Assembly: GCA_902563305.1 (NCBI GenBank)
Contig: CACEWP010000004.1
Span: 1-64,000, forward strand
Origin: an uncultured Alphaproteobacteria bacterium
GTDB taxonomy: Bacteria; Pseudomonadota; Alphaproteobacteria; Methylaequorales; Methylaequoraceae
Direction of reading: 5' to 3'
DNA: 64,000 bases
Part shown: in pieces, positions 56,250 to 64,000 of the stretch
How the letters are laid out: every line of letters begins with the position of its first letter
Numbering within the stretch: the stretch's first letter is position 1
Notes under the pieces: model-generated
Database searches by the model: none
Told to the model about the DNA's origin: nothing
What the model saw: the letters and a program-made list of their open reading frames with translations, nothing else
Translations under genes and position numbers: made by a program

Positions 56250-58136
56250 TTAATTTAATTGATCTATTACATCATCATTAATTGTGATTTTATATTTTTT
56301 TCTTAATGCTTCTGAAAACTGCGCTAATAAGTCAATTGTAAGATCATCTTTTATTTTTTTTGTAAAATCAGATACTTCATTTTGATCATTACTAAGATTA
56401 TCTAGAATTTCTGCAGTTTGAGCAACAATTACTTCTCCGTTTCCTCTATTTTCGATATTGATATCTTTTAAACTTGAATCAAAGATTTTACTTATTAGGG
56501 GAATTGGAAGCTCGCTACTATCTGGAAGCACTCTAGTAAAGGGCTTTACACCTTTAATCTCAAGGTTTAAAGACTTAGCGACATTTGTAAAGTTTTCTCC
56601 GTTAGAAACTCTTTCTTTGATTTTATTTGCTTTTTGTTTAGCACTTTTAAGTTTTAACTCCAAAACAAGGTCTTTAATAACTGAATCTTTTGACTCTTTA
56701 AGTGAAAGTTGTCTAGGTTCTATAATTTCTGTAACAAGACTTATAGCTAGGCCTTCGTCTTTATCTATATCAATGATGTTGCCTTCTTCATTTAACTTTT
56801 GATTGAATATAGTTCTTAATATCCTTTCATCTTGAAATTCATTATTCAATTTATCGTTTTCAAAATAACCTAAGCTATTTATCTTAGTAGCTATTATCAT
56901 TTTAACATCCAAAATTTTCGAAATTTCTTCAAATGTATTACCAGAAGCTAGCAAATCTTCTAGCTCGTCTTGTAAATCAAAAACTGCTTCTTTACCTTTC
57001 TCAAGAAGTAATTCTTTTTCAAATTGATCTTTTACTTCTGAATATTTTACCTCTTTTCTTTCTTTTGTATCAATGACTTTTATTATATGCCAGCCAAAAG
57101 AACTTTTTATTGGTTTAGATATCTTGCCTTTATTCAAATCAAATACAGATTCTATTATTTCCTCAGGTAAATCATTTTTGGTATTCCAGCCTAAATCAAT
57201 GTCTTCCTCAGTAAGATCAGCCATTTTTTTTGCAATTGAAGAAAAGTTTTGATAATTAACTGAACTCTCTATAGATTTTGCAAGAGTTTCGGTGTCTACA
57301 ATTATCTGATGAAGATATCTTTGAGCTGGTTCTATTAAAAGATTTTTTCTTTCTTCGTATAATAATTTAATTTCTTCCTCGGTAACTGTTGATTTTTTTG
57401 CGTATTCCTTTGCATCTAGTAAAAGAGTTTCAGCACTTCTTAATTCTTTTGACATAAAATTAGATTTATTTTCATCATAATATCTCTTAATTTCATCTTC
57501 ATTTGGCTCTCTAGATTTCTCCTTTTCAACAATAATAGTGACAAAATCTACTGATCTCTCTTCCAAATTGTATTTACTAAGATTTTTTTTCATTACCTCT
57601 GGAATTGTTAAACTTGAACTAATAGTTTCTACCATTTGCTCTCTTGCTAAATCTTGGCGAGTGCCTTCAACATAAGAGTCTTCTGTGTAACCGGATTCAG
57701 AAATCAGTTGTCTAAAAACTAGTTCGCTAAACTGTCCAAGATCGTCTTTAAATGCATCATCCTTGAGAATTTTATCTCTAACATTTATGTCACTTACTGA
57801 CAAACCTAATTCAGATGCCTCATTGTTAAAAAGAGCTCGATTTATTAGAGAACTTAATGCTCTGTCAACATATCCAAATTCTCTTGATTTCTTAATATCA
57901 AGAGAGGATCCGAGAAGCTTTCTAATTTCTTCTGTTTGTCTTGAATAAAGAGAGTAAAATTCTTGAGAAGAAATATCAATCTTACCAACTGTAGCAACAC
58001 TTGATTGTTTTTGAGAGACGCCTACCAAATCTTCAGTTCCCCACATGCCAAAACTAATAATTAGTACTGTTAATAAAGTACCAAATATTATTTTTAGTAT
58101 TGAGTTTTTTGAACTGTTTCTTAAAGTTGTAAGCAT
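56250..58136 (-). CDS. ppiD: PpiD-type membrane-anchored peptidyl-prolyl isomerase/chaperone
   Basis: Helps newly exported proteins fold near the translocon. One N-terminal membrane helix (about 15-35, LKIIFGTLLTVLIISFGMW) anchors a periplasmic SurA_N-like chaperone region and a parvulin domain (about 275-365, with YLHQIIV, DLGWNTKNDLP and SSFGWHIIKV). The C-terminal ~250 residues are charged and helical. It has 628 residues, the PpiD size. It is first in the ppiD-trpEGDC-moaC-moeA unit and is divergent from tpiA by 34 bases. Confidence 0.88.
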   Translation of the reverse strand: MLTTLRNSSKNSILKIIFGTLLTVLIISFGMWGTEDLVGVSQKQSSVATVGKIDISSQEFYSLYSRQTEEIRKLLGSSLDIKKSREFGYVDRALSSLINRALFNNEASELGLSVSDINVRDKILKDDAFKDDLGQFSELVFRQLISESGYTEDSYVEGTRQDLAREQMVETISSSLTIPEVMKKNLSKYNLEERSVDFVTIIVEKEKSREPNEDEIKRYYDENKSNFMSKELRSAETLLLDAKEYAKKSTVTEEEIKLLYEERKNLLIEPAQRYLHQIIVDTETLAKSIESSVNYQNFSSIAKKMADLTEEDIDLGWNTKNDLPEEIIESVFDLNKGKISKPIKSSFGWHIIKVIDTKERKEVKYSEVKDQFEKELLLEKGKEAVFDLQDELEDLLASGNTFEEISKILDVKMIIATKINSLGYFENDKLNNEFQDERILRTIFNQKLNEEGNIIDIDKDEGLAISLVTEIIEPRQLSLKESKDSVIKDLVLELKLKSAKQKANKIKERVSNGENFTNVAKSLNLEIKGVKPFTRVLPDSSELPIPLISKIFDSSLKDINIENRGNGEVIVAQTAEILDNLSNDQNEVSDFTKKIKDDLTIDLLAQFSEALRKKYKITINDDVIDQLN

Positions 58137-58150
58137 AATATTATTTTTTT

Positions 58151-58179
58151 TGTAAATCTATATCATAAATATGAGTCAA
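58151..58179 (-). promoter_or_regulatory. Possible ppiD promoter reaching into tpiA
   Basis: On the minus strand TTGACT (58179-58174), 17 bases, TTTACA (58156-58151). The -35 box matches 5 of 6 but lies inside tpiA codons 2-3; the -10 is weak (3 of 6). The leader would be about 8 bases. Confidence 0.3.
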
Positions 58180-58905
58180 GTTAAATTAATTGTTTCAAAT
58201 TGGAAAATGAATTTGAATTTCAAAGAAGCAAAGATTCTTGTAAATAACCTAAAGAAAATTAACTTTAAAACTACACCTCCAATAAATATTATATGCCCTC
58301 AATTTATTTTATTACCTTTTGTATCTAATCTTCTCTTAAAAAGTTCATTTATTTTAGGTGCTCAAGACTGTCATTATAAAAAAAAAGGACCATATACAGG
58401 AGACACTAGCATTGAGTTAATAAAAGAAATTGGATGTAAATATATCATCGTGGGTCACTCAGAGAGAAGACAAGAATATAAAGAAACTGATAAAACTGTA
58501 AAAGAAAAAGTTGATTTAATTTTGTCTGAAAAACTTAAACCAATTTTATGTATTGGTGAATCAGAAATTGAGAGGAAAAAAAAAAGTTATCTAAAAATTC
58601 TCCAAAAACAGTTAGATATATGTGTTCCTAAAAATTTAAGTGAAATTATAATTGCATACGAGCCGATCTGGTCAATAGGTACTGGTTTAACCCCTTCATT
58701 ACAAGAAATAATTGAAGTAAAAGAATTTGTATATAAATTTTTAAAAAATAATAAAAATATTAATAAAGTTATTTTTTTATATGGGGGGTCAGTTAACTCT
58801 CAAAATGCTAAAGAAATTTTAATTGATGCAAAAGTAGATGGCTCATTAATTGGAGGATCGAGTATTAAGATAGAAGAAATGAATAAAATTCTTACATTAG
58901 GTTGA
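58171..58905 (+). CDS. tpiA: Triosephosphate isomerase
   Basis: Interconverts dihydroxyacetone phosphate and glyceraldehyde 3-phosphate. The catalytic Lys is in SNWKMN, His in IIVGHSERRQ and Glu in IAYEPIWSIGTG; LYGGSVNSQN and LIGGSSI bind phosphate. It has 244 residues. The ATG lies 34 bases from the divergent ppiD ATG; I could not find a convincing promoter for it. secG starts 6 bases after the stop. Confidence 0.96.
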   Translation: MSQVKLIVSNWKMNLNFKEAKILVNNLKKINFKTTPPINIICPQFILLPFVSNLLLKSSFILGAQDCHYKKKGPYTGDTSIELIKEIGCKYIIVGHSERRQEYKETDKTVKEKVDLILSEKLKPILCIGESEIERKKKSYLKILQKQLDICVPKNLSEIIIAYEPIWSIGTGLTPSLQEIIEVKEFVYKFLKNNKNINKVIFLYGGSVNSQNAKEILIDAKVDGSLIGGSSIKIEEMNKILTLG

Positions 58906-58911
58906 TTTTTT

Positions 58912-59298
58912 GTGATTTTAAACTATGGTAACTTTATGTTTGCAGTAGTTTTATCAGTACATATATTGGTTTGTGTTTTTCTTGTTGTGTTTGTACTTCT
59001 TCAAAAGTCCGAAGGTGGTGGTCTTGGAATTGGTCAGTCTAATAGTGGAGGTTTAGGAGATTTTTTATCTACACGTAGTACTTCAAATATTCTTACTAAA
59101 ACAACTTCATTTCTTGCTCTTTGCTTTTTTTTAACAAGCATTTCATTGGTTATAATAGCAAATAAAAATTACAAAAAAGAATCAATAATAGATTCAGGTG
59201 AGGATTCAATAATTGATAGACTAGATCTTATTCCAGAAGAATTTGATGTTGAAAATATAAATGAAAATGATGAGGATGTAAGTGTACCTGTTGATTAG
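58912..59298 (+). CDS. secG: Preprotein translocase subunit SecG
   Basis: Accessory subunit of the SecYEG channel. Two membrane helices (about 9-30 and 60-80) flank the conserved LLQKSEGGGLGIG and GGLGDFLSTRSTSNILTK loop. The ~45-residue tail is strongly acidic. It has 128 residues from GTG 58912; the ATG at 58936 would remove eight residues and is also plausible. The order tpiA-secG-pyrG is common in alphaproteobacteria. Confidence 0.92.
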   Translation: MILNYGNFMFAVVLSVHILVCVFLVVFVLLQKSEGGGLGIGQSNSGGLGDFLSTRSTSNILTKTTSFLALCFFLTSISLVIIANKNYKKESIIDSGEDSIIDRLDLIPEEFDVENINENDEDVSVPVD

Positions 59299-59333
59299 AA
59301 AAGGTATTATCTCCAAAAAAATTCTTATTAAAA

Positions 59334-60977
59334 ATGACTAAATTTATCTTTATCACTGGTGGTGTGGTCTCATCACTTGGGAAAGGGATAGTATCATCGT
59401 CATTGGCCTCTTTATTAACACTTAGTAATTATAAAGTAAGAATAAGAAAACTTGATCCATACTTAAATATTGATCCAGGAACAATGAATCCTTCCCAGCA
59501 TGGAGAAGTTTTTGTAACGGATGATGGAGCTGAAACAGATATGGATTTAGGTCATTATGAGAGATTTACTGGAATTATTTCGAAAAAAAGTGACAACATT
59601 ACATCAGGAAAGATTTTTTCTGAAGTACTAAAAAAAGAGAGAAGAGGAGATTATCTCGGTTCAACAGTACAGGTAATTCCTCATGTAACTGACGAGATTA
59701 AAAAATTCATTAAAAAAGATTTAAATAAAGAAGATTTTGTAATTTGTGAAATTGGTGGAACTGTTGGTGACATTGAAAGTCTGCCATTTTTAGAAGCACT
59801 TCGTCAATTAAGAAACGAATTGGGAAGGTCCAAAACCTTTTTTATACATTTAACCCTTGTACCTTTTTTATCATCAGCAAATGAATTCAAAACAAAACCA
59901 ACACAACACTCTGTTAAGGAGTTATTAGGATTGGGTATTCAACCTGATCTATTATTATGCAGAACTGAAAAAAAATTTGATCAAAAAGCTAAGCAAAAAA
60001 TTTCACTATTCTGTAATATATCAATGAAATCTGTTATTTTAGTCGAAAATGCAAATACAATTTATGAAGTTCCTCTAAAACTCAATAATCAGGGAATACT
60101 TGAACAGATTTTTAATCATTTCTCTTTGAAGAGTCAAGGGAACGTAAACTTAGAGTTATGGGAAGATTTTTTAAAAAAATTCTATAAATTAAAAAAAAGT
60201 GTTTCTGTTGCTATTGTTGGAAAATATACCAACCTTTCAGAATCATATAAATCATTAAATGAGGCTTTATTTCATAGTGGTATTTTTAACAATACAAAAG
60301 TAGAAGTGAGATGGATTGATTCAAAAAAAATTGAAAGAATATCTGATTGTGAAAATATTTTACGTAGTTTTAATGGAATTTTAGTTCCAGGAGGGTTTGG
60401 AAAAGATGGTACAATTGGTAAAATTAACGCTATTAAAATTTCTAAAAAACTAAAAATACCTTTTTTGGGAATTTGTTTTGGCATGCAACTAGCCATTCTT
60501 GAATCAATAAGTAATTTAAAAGGTTTTGAAAAAGCTTCTTCAACAGAATTTGGAAAAACTTCAACTCCAGTGATTTCAATGATACATGAGTGGACAAAAA
60601 ATAAAAAAATAATTACTCTGGATAGGAAAAATTTAGGTGGAAGTATGAGATTGGGTTCTTACACGTCGATACTTTTAAAAGGATCAAGGGCCAGCTTGAT
60701 TTATAACAGAAAAAAAATTAATGAAAGACACAGGCATCGTTATGAAGTCAATTACAACTATAAAAATGATATTGAAAAAAGTGGAGTTATCTTATCAGGA
60801 ATGTCTCCTGATGGGAACTTAGTTGAAATAATGGAAAGACACGACCATCCTTGGTTTCTAGGAGTTCAATTTCATCCTGAATTAAAATCTACTCCATTTA
60901 AACCACATCCAATCTTTAACTCCTTTATTAAAGCTTTATTAAATAACTATAATTCATATGAAAAAAACCAAAATTAA
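59334..60977 (+). CDS. pyrG: CTP synthase
   Basis: Makes CTP from UTP, ATP and glutamine. The synthetase domain (about 1-270) begins FITGGVVSSLGKG, with LDPYLNIDPGTMNP and CEIGGTVGDIES. The glutaminase domain (about 290-547) has the nucleophile Cys in LGICFGMQLAI and the HPE triad end in QFHPELKS. It has full length. Its 35-base leader shows no clear structure. It overlaps kdsA by 20 bases. Confidence 0.97.
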   Translation: MTKFIFITGGVVSSLGKGIVSSSLASLLTLSNYKVRIRKLDPYLNIDPGTMNPSQHGEVFVTDDGAETDMDLGHYERFTGIISKKSDNITSGKIFSEVLKKERRGDYLGSTVQVIPHVTDEIKKFIKKDLNKEDFVICEIGGTVGDIESLPFLEALRQLRNELGRSKTFFIHLTLVPFLSSANEFKTKPTQHSVKELLGLGIQPDLLLCRTEKKFDQKAKQKISLFCNISMKSVILVENANTIYEVPLKLNNQGILEQIFNHFSLKSQGNVNLELWEDFLKKFYKLKKSVSVAIVGKYTNLSESYKSLNEALFHSGIFNNTKVEVRWIDSKKIERISDCENILRSFNGILVPGGFGKDGTIGKINAIKISKKLKIPFLGICFGMQLAILESISNLKGFEKASSTEFGKTSTPVISMIHEWTKNKKIITLDRKNLGGSMRLGSYTSILLKGSRASLIYNRKKINERHRHRYEVNYNYKNDIEKSGVILSGMSPDGNLVEIMERHDHPWFLGVQFHPELKSTPFKPHPIFNSFIKALLNNYNSYEKNQN

Positions 60978-61791
60978 AAAAGACTTTTATTTTTCAAATA
61001 ATTCTGAAGTAAAATTTATTCTCGGACCATGTCAAATTGAGAGCAAACAGCATGCCTTTGATATTTGTAATGAAATAGAATGTTTATCTAAAAAATTAAA
61101 TTTCAAATATGTTTATAAAAGTTCTTTTGATAAAGCTAATAGAACAAGTCACATGAGTAAGAGAGGCATTGGTATTAAAAAAGGTTTGAATATTTTATCA
61201 CAAATTAAGCAAAAGTTTAAATGCCCTGTAATTTCTGACATTCATGAAGCATCACAATGTGCTGAAGTAAAAGAATTTTTAGATATAATACAGATTCCTG
61301 CTTTTTTATGTAGACAAACTGATATTCTAATTGAAGCAGGAAAAACAAAACTTCCTATTAATATAAAAAAAGGTCAATTTTTATCACCATGGGATATGGG
61401 AAGCGTAATTAAAAAAGTTCAGTCAACTGGAAATGATAGTTTACTTCTAACCGAAAGAGGTACTATGTTTGGATATAATAACCTTGTATCAGATATGAGA
61501 TCTCTTCCAGTTATGAAAAAAATGGGATATCCTGTAATTTTTGATGCAACTCACTCTGTTCAATTACCTGGTGGCAAAGGTACTTCTTCAGGAGGACAAT
61601 GTGAATTTATCCCAATTTTAGCAAAGGCTGCAGTAACTACAGGTATTTCTGGAATATTTTTAGAAACTCATGATAATCCTAAGAATGCTCCTTCTGATGG
61701 CTCAAATATGGTCCCACTAAAAAATTTAGGTGCTTTAATCCATTCGATTATGCTTTATGATAACTTATCAAAAAATGAGAATTTAATATAA
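60958..61791 (+). CDS. kdsA: 3-deoxy-8-phosphooctulonate synthase (Kdo-8-phosphate synthase)
   Basis: Condenses arabinose 5-phosphate and PEP to Kdo-8-phosphate for the LPS inner core. FILGPCQIESKQHA at the N-terminus has Cys where E. coli KdsA has Asn, which marks the metal-dependent class. YKSSFDKANRTS, LTERGTMFGYNNLV, FDATHSVQLPGG and LETHDNPKNAPSDG complete the active site. It has 277 residues. It overlaps pyrG (20 bases) and eno (1 base). Confidence 0.96.
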   Translation: MKKTKIKKDFYFSNNSEVKFILGPCQIESKQHAFDICNEIECLSKKLNFKYVYKSSFDKANRTSHMSKRGIGIKKGLNILSQIKQKFKCPVISDIHEASQCAEVKEFLDIIQIPAFLCRQTDILIEAGKTKLPINIKKGQFLSPWDMGSVIKKVQSTGNDSLLLTERGTMFGYNNLVSDMRSLPVMKKMGYPVIFDATHSVQLPGGKGTSSGGQCEFIPILAKAAVTTGISGIFLETHDNPKNAPSDGSNMVPLKNLGALIHSIMLYDNLSKNENLI

Positions 61792-63068
61792 TGTCAAAAA
61801 TATCATCAATCTTTGCAAGAGAAATTATTGATAGTAGGGGTGTTCCAACAGTCGAAGTGGAAATAAAACTTAAATCACAACATATTGGGATGGCTTCTGT
61901 ACCCTCAGGTGCATCAACTGGTTCGTATGAAGCACATGAGCTTAGGGATCAAGAGAAAACTAGATTTTTTTCAAAGGGTGTTCAAAACGCAGTAAATTTA
62001 ATAAATACTGAAATTAAAGAAACAATTCTTGGGTTTGATGTGCTTAACCAGAATGAAATTGATCAATTACTTATCGAGCTTGATGGAACAATTAATAAAA
62101 AAAGATTGGGAGCTAATTCAATTTTATCAGTTTCTTTGGCATGTGCAAAAGCTGCATCGAATTTCCTAAACACACCACTTTATAAATATATCGGAGGAAT
62201 ACAAAATTTAATACCCACGCCAATGATGAATATAATGAATGGAGGTTGTCATTCAAACAATAAATTAGATTTTCAAGAATTTATGATTATTCCATGCGGT
62301 TTTGAAACTTTTAAAGAATCATTAAGAGCGGGATGTGAAATTTTTAATTCATTAAAAAATTTACTTTCAAAAAAAAATCTTTCTACTTCAGTAGGTGATG
62401 AAGGAGGTTTTGCTCCAGATATTTCATCTAATAAAGAATGTTTGGATTTAATTATAAGTGCAATTGAAAAAGCAGGCTACAAACCTGGAAAAGAAATTTT
62501 TCTAGCTCTTGATGCTGCTGCATCTGAATTTTTTAAAAAAAATAAATACATATTATCTGGCGAATCTTTGGAACTTGACGGTGAAGGGTTAGTGAAGTAT
62601 TTCAAAAATTTAATTCAAAACTATCCAATTATTTCAATTGAGGACGCACTAGATGAAAATGATTGGAATAATTGGAATTTTTTAACAAAAGAAATAGGAC
62701 ATAAATGTCAACTCGTAGGGGATGATTTATTTGTTACTTCCTCTAAAAGGTTAAATGATGGTATAAATAAGAAATGTGCTAATTCAATTTTGATAAAATT
62801 AAATCAAATCGGGACTATTTCTGAAACAATTGAAACTATAGAGTTAGCGAAAAAGAATAATTTTAATACTATTATATCTCATAGATCGGGTGAAACAGAG
62901 GATACATTTATTTCGGATTTTTCTGTTGGTATGTCTTCTGGTCAAATCAAAACTGGCTCTTTAAGTAGGTCTGAAAGAGTATGTAAATACAATCAACTTC
63001 TGAGAATTGAAGATAGAGAAGAAAATATGAAATTTTCAGGAATAGATCCTTTTCAGAAATTTTTATGA
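61791..63068 (+). CDS. eno: Enolase
   Basis: Interconverts 2-phosphoglycerate and PEP. AREIIDSRGVPTVEVEI, SGASTGSYEAHELRD, VGDEGGFAPDI, SIEDALDENDW, ILIKLNQIGTI and SHRSGETEDTFI hold the metal and catalytic residues. It has 425 residues, full length. It supplies PEP to KdsA, encoded immediately upstream. An ATGA overlap joins it to the ftsB-like gene. Confidence 0.97.
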   Translation: MSKISSIFAREIIDSRGVPTVEVEIKLKSQHIGMASVPSGASTGSYEAHELRDQEKTRFFSKGVQNAVNLINTEIKETILGFDVLNQNEIDQLLIELDGTINKKRLGANSILSVSLACAKAASNFLNTPLYKYIGGIQNLIPTPMMNIMNGGCHSNNKLDFQEFMIIPCGFETFKESLRAGCEIFNSLKNLLSKKNLSTSVGDEGGFAPDISSNKECLDLIISAIEKAGYKPGKEIFLALDAAASEFFKKNKYILSGESLELDGEGLVKYFKNLIQNYPIISIEDALDENDWNNWNFLTKEIGHKCQLVGDDLFVTSSKRLNDGINKKCANSILIKLNQIGTISETIETIELAKKNNFNTIISHRSGETEDTFISDFSVGMSSGQIKTGSLSRSERVCKYNQLLRIEDREENMKFSGIDPFQKFL

Positions 63069-63355
63069 AATTAAAAACCTCAAAAATTTATTTCTTTATT
63101 TATTTTTTGTTGGTTTTTTTTCTAATGTTCGAGATTTTATTTAGTGAGAAAAATGTTTTTAAATTTTTAAATAATATTGAAATTGTCTCAAAAAAGAAAA
63201 CTATAATAACACAGAAAACAAAAGAGTTAGAAAAGTTAGAATCCTTCTTAAAAAACTTTGAAAATTCAAAGGAATTTAAGAAAATTGTTGTTAAAGATAA
63301 ATTATTTTATAAAGAGAGAGATGAAAAGGTTTTGCTTTACGATATCTCTAACTAA
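63065..63355 (+). CDS. ftsB: FtsB/DivIC-like septum formation protein
   Basis: Predicted divisome protein linking FtsL and FtsQ. The 96-residue product has a short cytoplasmic start, one membrane helix (about 9-27), a coiled-coil rich in Lys and Glu (about 30-65), and a C-terminal ARE-like segment with LFYKERDEKVLLY. The sequence match is weak; the call rests on architecture and on its position directly after eno, the usual place in proteobacteria. The 3' end overlaps the convergent amidase gene by 8 bases. Confidence 0.72.
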   Translation: MKLKTSKIYFFIYFLLVFFLMFEILFSEKNVFKFLNNIEIVSKKKTIITQKTKELEKLESFLKNFENSKEFKKIVVKDKLFYKERDEKVLLYDISN

Positions 63356-63830
63356 TTATACTGAGACTTTGATCAATCATCTCTTTAACTATTGCATCGA
63401 TGATCTTTGATCTAGAATTAAAATGAAATTTTTTTTTTATTGTAAATAATTTATGCTCAAAACTTATACCGATGTATACTGTTCCAATTTCAGTTTTTTT
63501 ATTTAAATAACCTGGACCAGCTTGTCCCGTGCAAGAAATACCTAGAGTTTTCTTAGATTCTGAGAATCTTGTTACTTCTTTAACCATTAATTCTGCAACT
63601 TCTTTGCTAACTAAATTATATTTATCTAATTGATTTTTTAATTTTAAAATTTTACTTTTTGCATGTTTAGAGTAGACCACTAAACTATAATCAAATATTT
63701 TTGATGCATTCTCATATTTAATTATTTCGTATGCAAACTTGCCTCCTGTAACTGATTCAGCAGAACAAATTTTAATTCTTTTTTTTATTAAAATTTCAAC
63801 TAGTTTTTTTGTGTTACTTTTAAATTCCAT
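63348..63830 (-). CDS. pncC: CinA C-terminal domain protein, nicotinamide-nucleotide amidase (PncC)
   Basis: Predicted to deamidate nicotinamide mononucleotide for NAD recycling. The 160-residue stand-alone amidase has CSAESVTGGKFAYEI (active-site Ser and loop), YSLVVYSKHAK, and GISCTGQAGPGY (the family usually has AGPGG). It lacks the N-terminal molybdopterin-binding domain of full CinA. The ATG at 63830 overlaps the end of pgpA by 11 bases; a TTG at 63842 is an alternative start. Confidence 0.9.
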   Translation of the reverse strand: MEFKSNTKKLVEILIKKRIKICSAESVTGGKFAYEIIKYENASKIFDYSLVVYSKHAKSKILKLKNQLDKYNLVSKEVAELMVKEVTRFSESKKTLGISCTGQAGPGYLNKKTEIGTVYIGISFEHKLFTIKKKFHFNSRSKIIDAIVKEMIDQSLSIIS

Positions 63831-64000
63831 AATAAATGACAAATAAGACAGCTACAATTAATCCGGCAATAACATCATCAAGCAAAACTCCAGAAATACT
63901 TTTTTGATTGTCGAAATAATTTATTGGAAAGGGTTTTTTAATATCTAAAATTCTAAATAGTAAAAAGGAAATTATAAAATCAATTAATTTTTGTTCACAA
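63820..64000 (-). CDS. pgpA: Phosphatidylglycerophosphatase A, 3' part, cut by the window edge
   Basis: Removes the phosphate from phosphatidylglycerophosphate to make phosphatidylglycerol. Only the last 59 residues are visible, read from 63999 down to the TAA at 63822-63820. FRILDIKKPFPINYF and GVLLDDVIAGLIVAVLF are the family's C-terminal signatures; the rest lies right of the window. The pgpA-pncC order and overlap are typical of alphaproteobacteria. Confidence 0.85.
   Translation of the reverse strand, partial: CEQKLIDFIISFLLFRILDIKKPFPINYFDNQKSISGVLLDDVIAGLIVAVLFVIYYGI

Noticed and set aside
56458..56802. Open frame of 114 codons opposite ppiD
   Set aside because: It is an antisense shadow; its Leu/Ser-rich composition mirrors the Glu/Lys-rich coding strand.
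1..64000. CRISPR arrays, insertion sequences, prophage, integrons, toxin-antitoxin pairs or biosynthetic clusters
   Set aside because: I saw no repeated spacer structure, transposase or integrase, or accessory gene; the gene content is continuous housekeeping in conserved alphaproteobacterial order.

Overview
The window is a strongly AT-rich, very tightly packed chromosomal segment of a free-living alphaproteobacterium with a streamlined genome. A marine SAR11/HIMB59-like lineage would fit, but I cannot fix the taxon from this sequence alone. The evidence is the gene order and gene types: tRNA-Leu-tig-clpP-clpX-lon-hupB, a complete nuoA-N block, birA-coaX-rnj-mce-DUF1467-proS-lolC-lolD-dnaE, rpsB-tsf-pyrH-frr-uppS-cdsA-dxr-rseP-bamA-skp-lpxD-fabZ-lpxA-lpxI-lpxB, and trpE-trpG-trpD-trpC-moaC-moeA-lexA-gltX-gltA. 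The lexA promoter carries the alphaproteobacterial SOS operator GTTC-N7-GTTC. Tryptophan, lipid A, isoprenoid and Kdo synthesis argue against an obligate intracellular parasite.

Layout. 1-8066: end of an NAD(P)HX repair gene, tRNA-Leu, the protein quality-control cluster (trigger factor, ClpP, ClpX, Lon), HU, a family-5-type uracil-DNA glycosylase on the minus strand, then tRNA-Val and tRNA-Asp. 8133-9278: a secreted protein I do not recognise. 9319-23084: all 14 subunits of respiratory complex I in canonical order. 23086-33445: biotin ligase, type III pantothenate kinase, RNase J, methylmalonyl-CoA epimerase, a DUF1467 membrane protein, prolyl-tRNA synthetase, LolC/E-LolD and DNA polymerase III alpha. 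33500-47319: translation factors, then isoprenoid, phospholipid, outer-membrane and lipid A genes. 47321-58136 (minus strand): two units read right to left, ppiD-trpEGDC-moaC-moeA and lexA-gltX-gltA. 58171-63355 (plus): tpiA, secG, pyrG, kdsA, eno, ftsB-like. 63348-64000 (minus): a CinA-type amidase and the end of pgpA.

Almost every gene is housekeeping. I saw no mobile element, CRISPR array, prophage, toxin-antitoxin pair or other accessory island, and no gene-free stretch longer than about 110 bases. Genes overlap by 1-32 bases or are separated by a few bases. TTG and GTG starts are common, and several promoters sit so close to the start codon that mRNAs should be leaderless or nearly so.

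The most interesting signals are: (1) lpxB has an in-frame TAA next to a 17-A run, with clear LpxB sequence on both sides in one frame; (2) the rpsB leader has two mutually exclusive hairpins, one with a loop complementary to the rpsB Shine-Dalgarno; (3) a consensus lexA promoter whose -10 box lies in the SOS operator and which predicts a leaderless mRNA; (4) trigger factor starts 6 bases after the CCA end of tRNA-Leu; (5) the unassigned secreted four-cysteine protein in front of complex I. I did not find a convincing novel multi-gene system.
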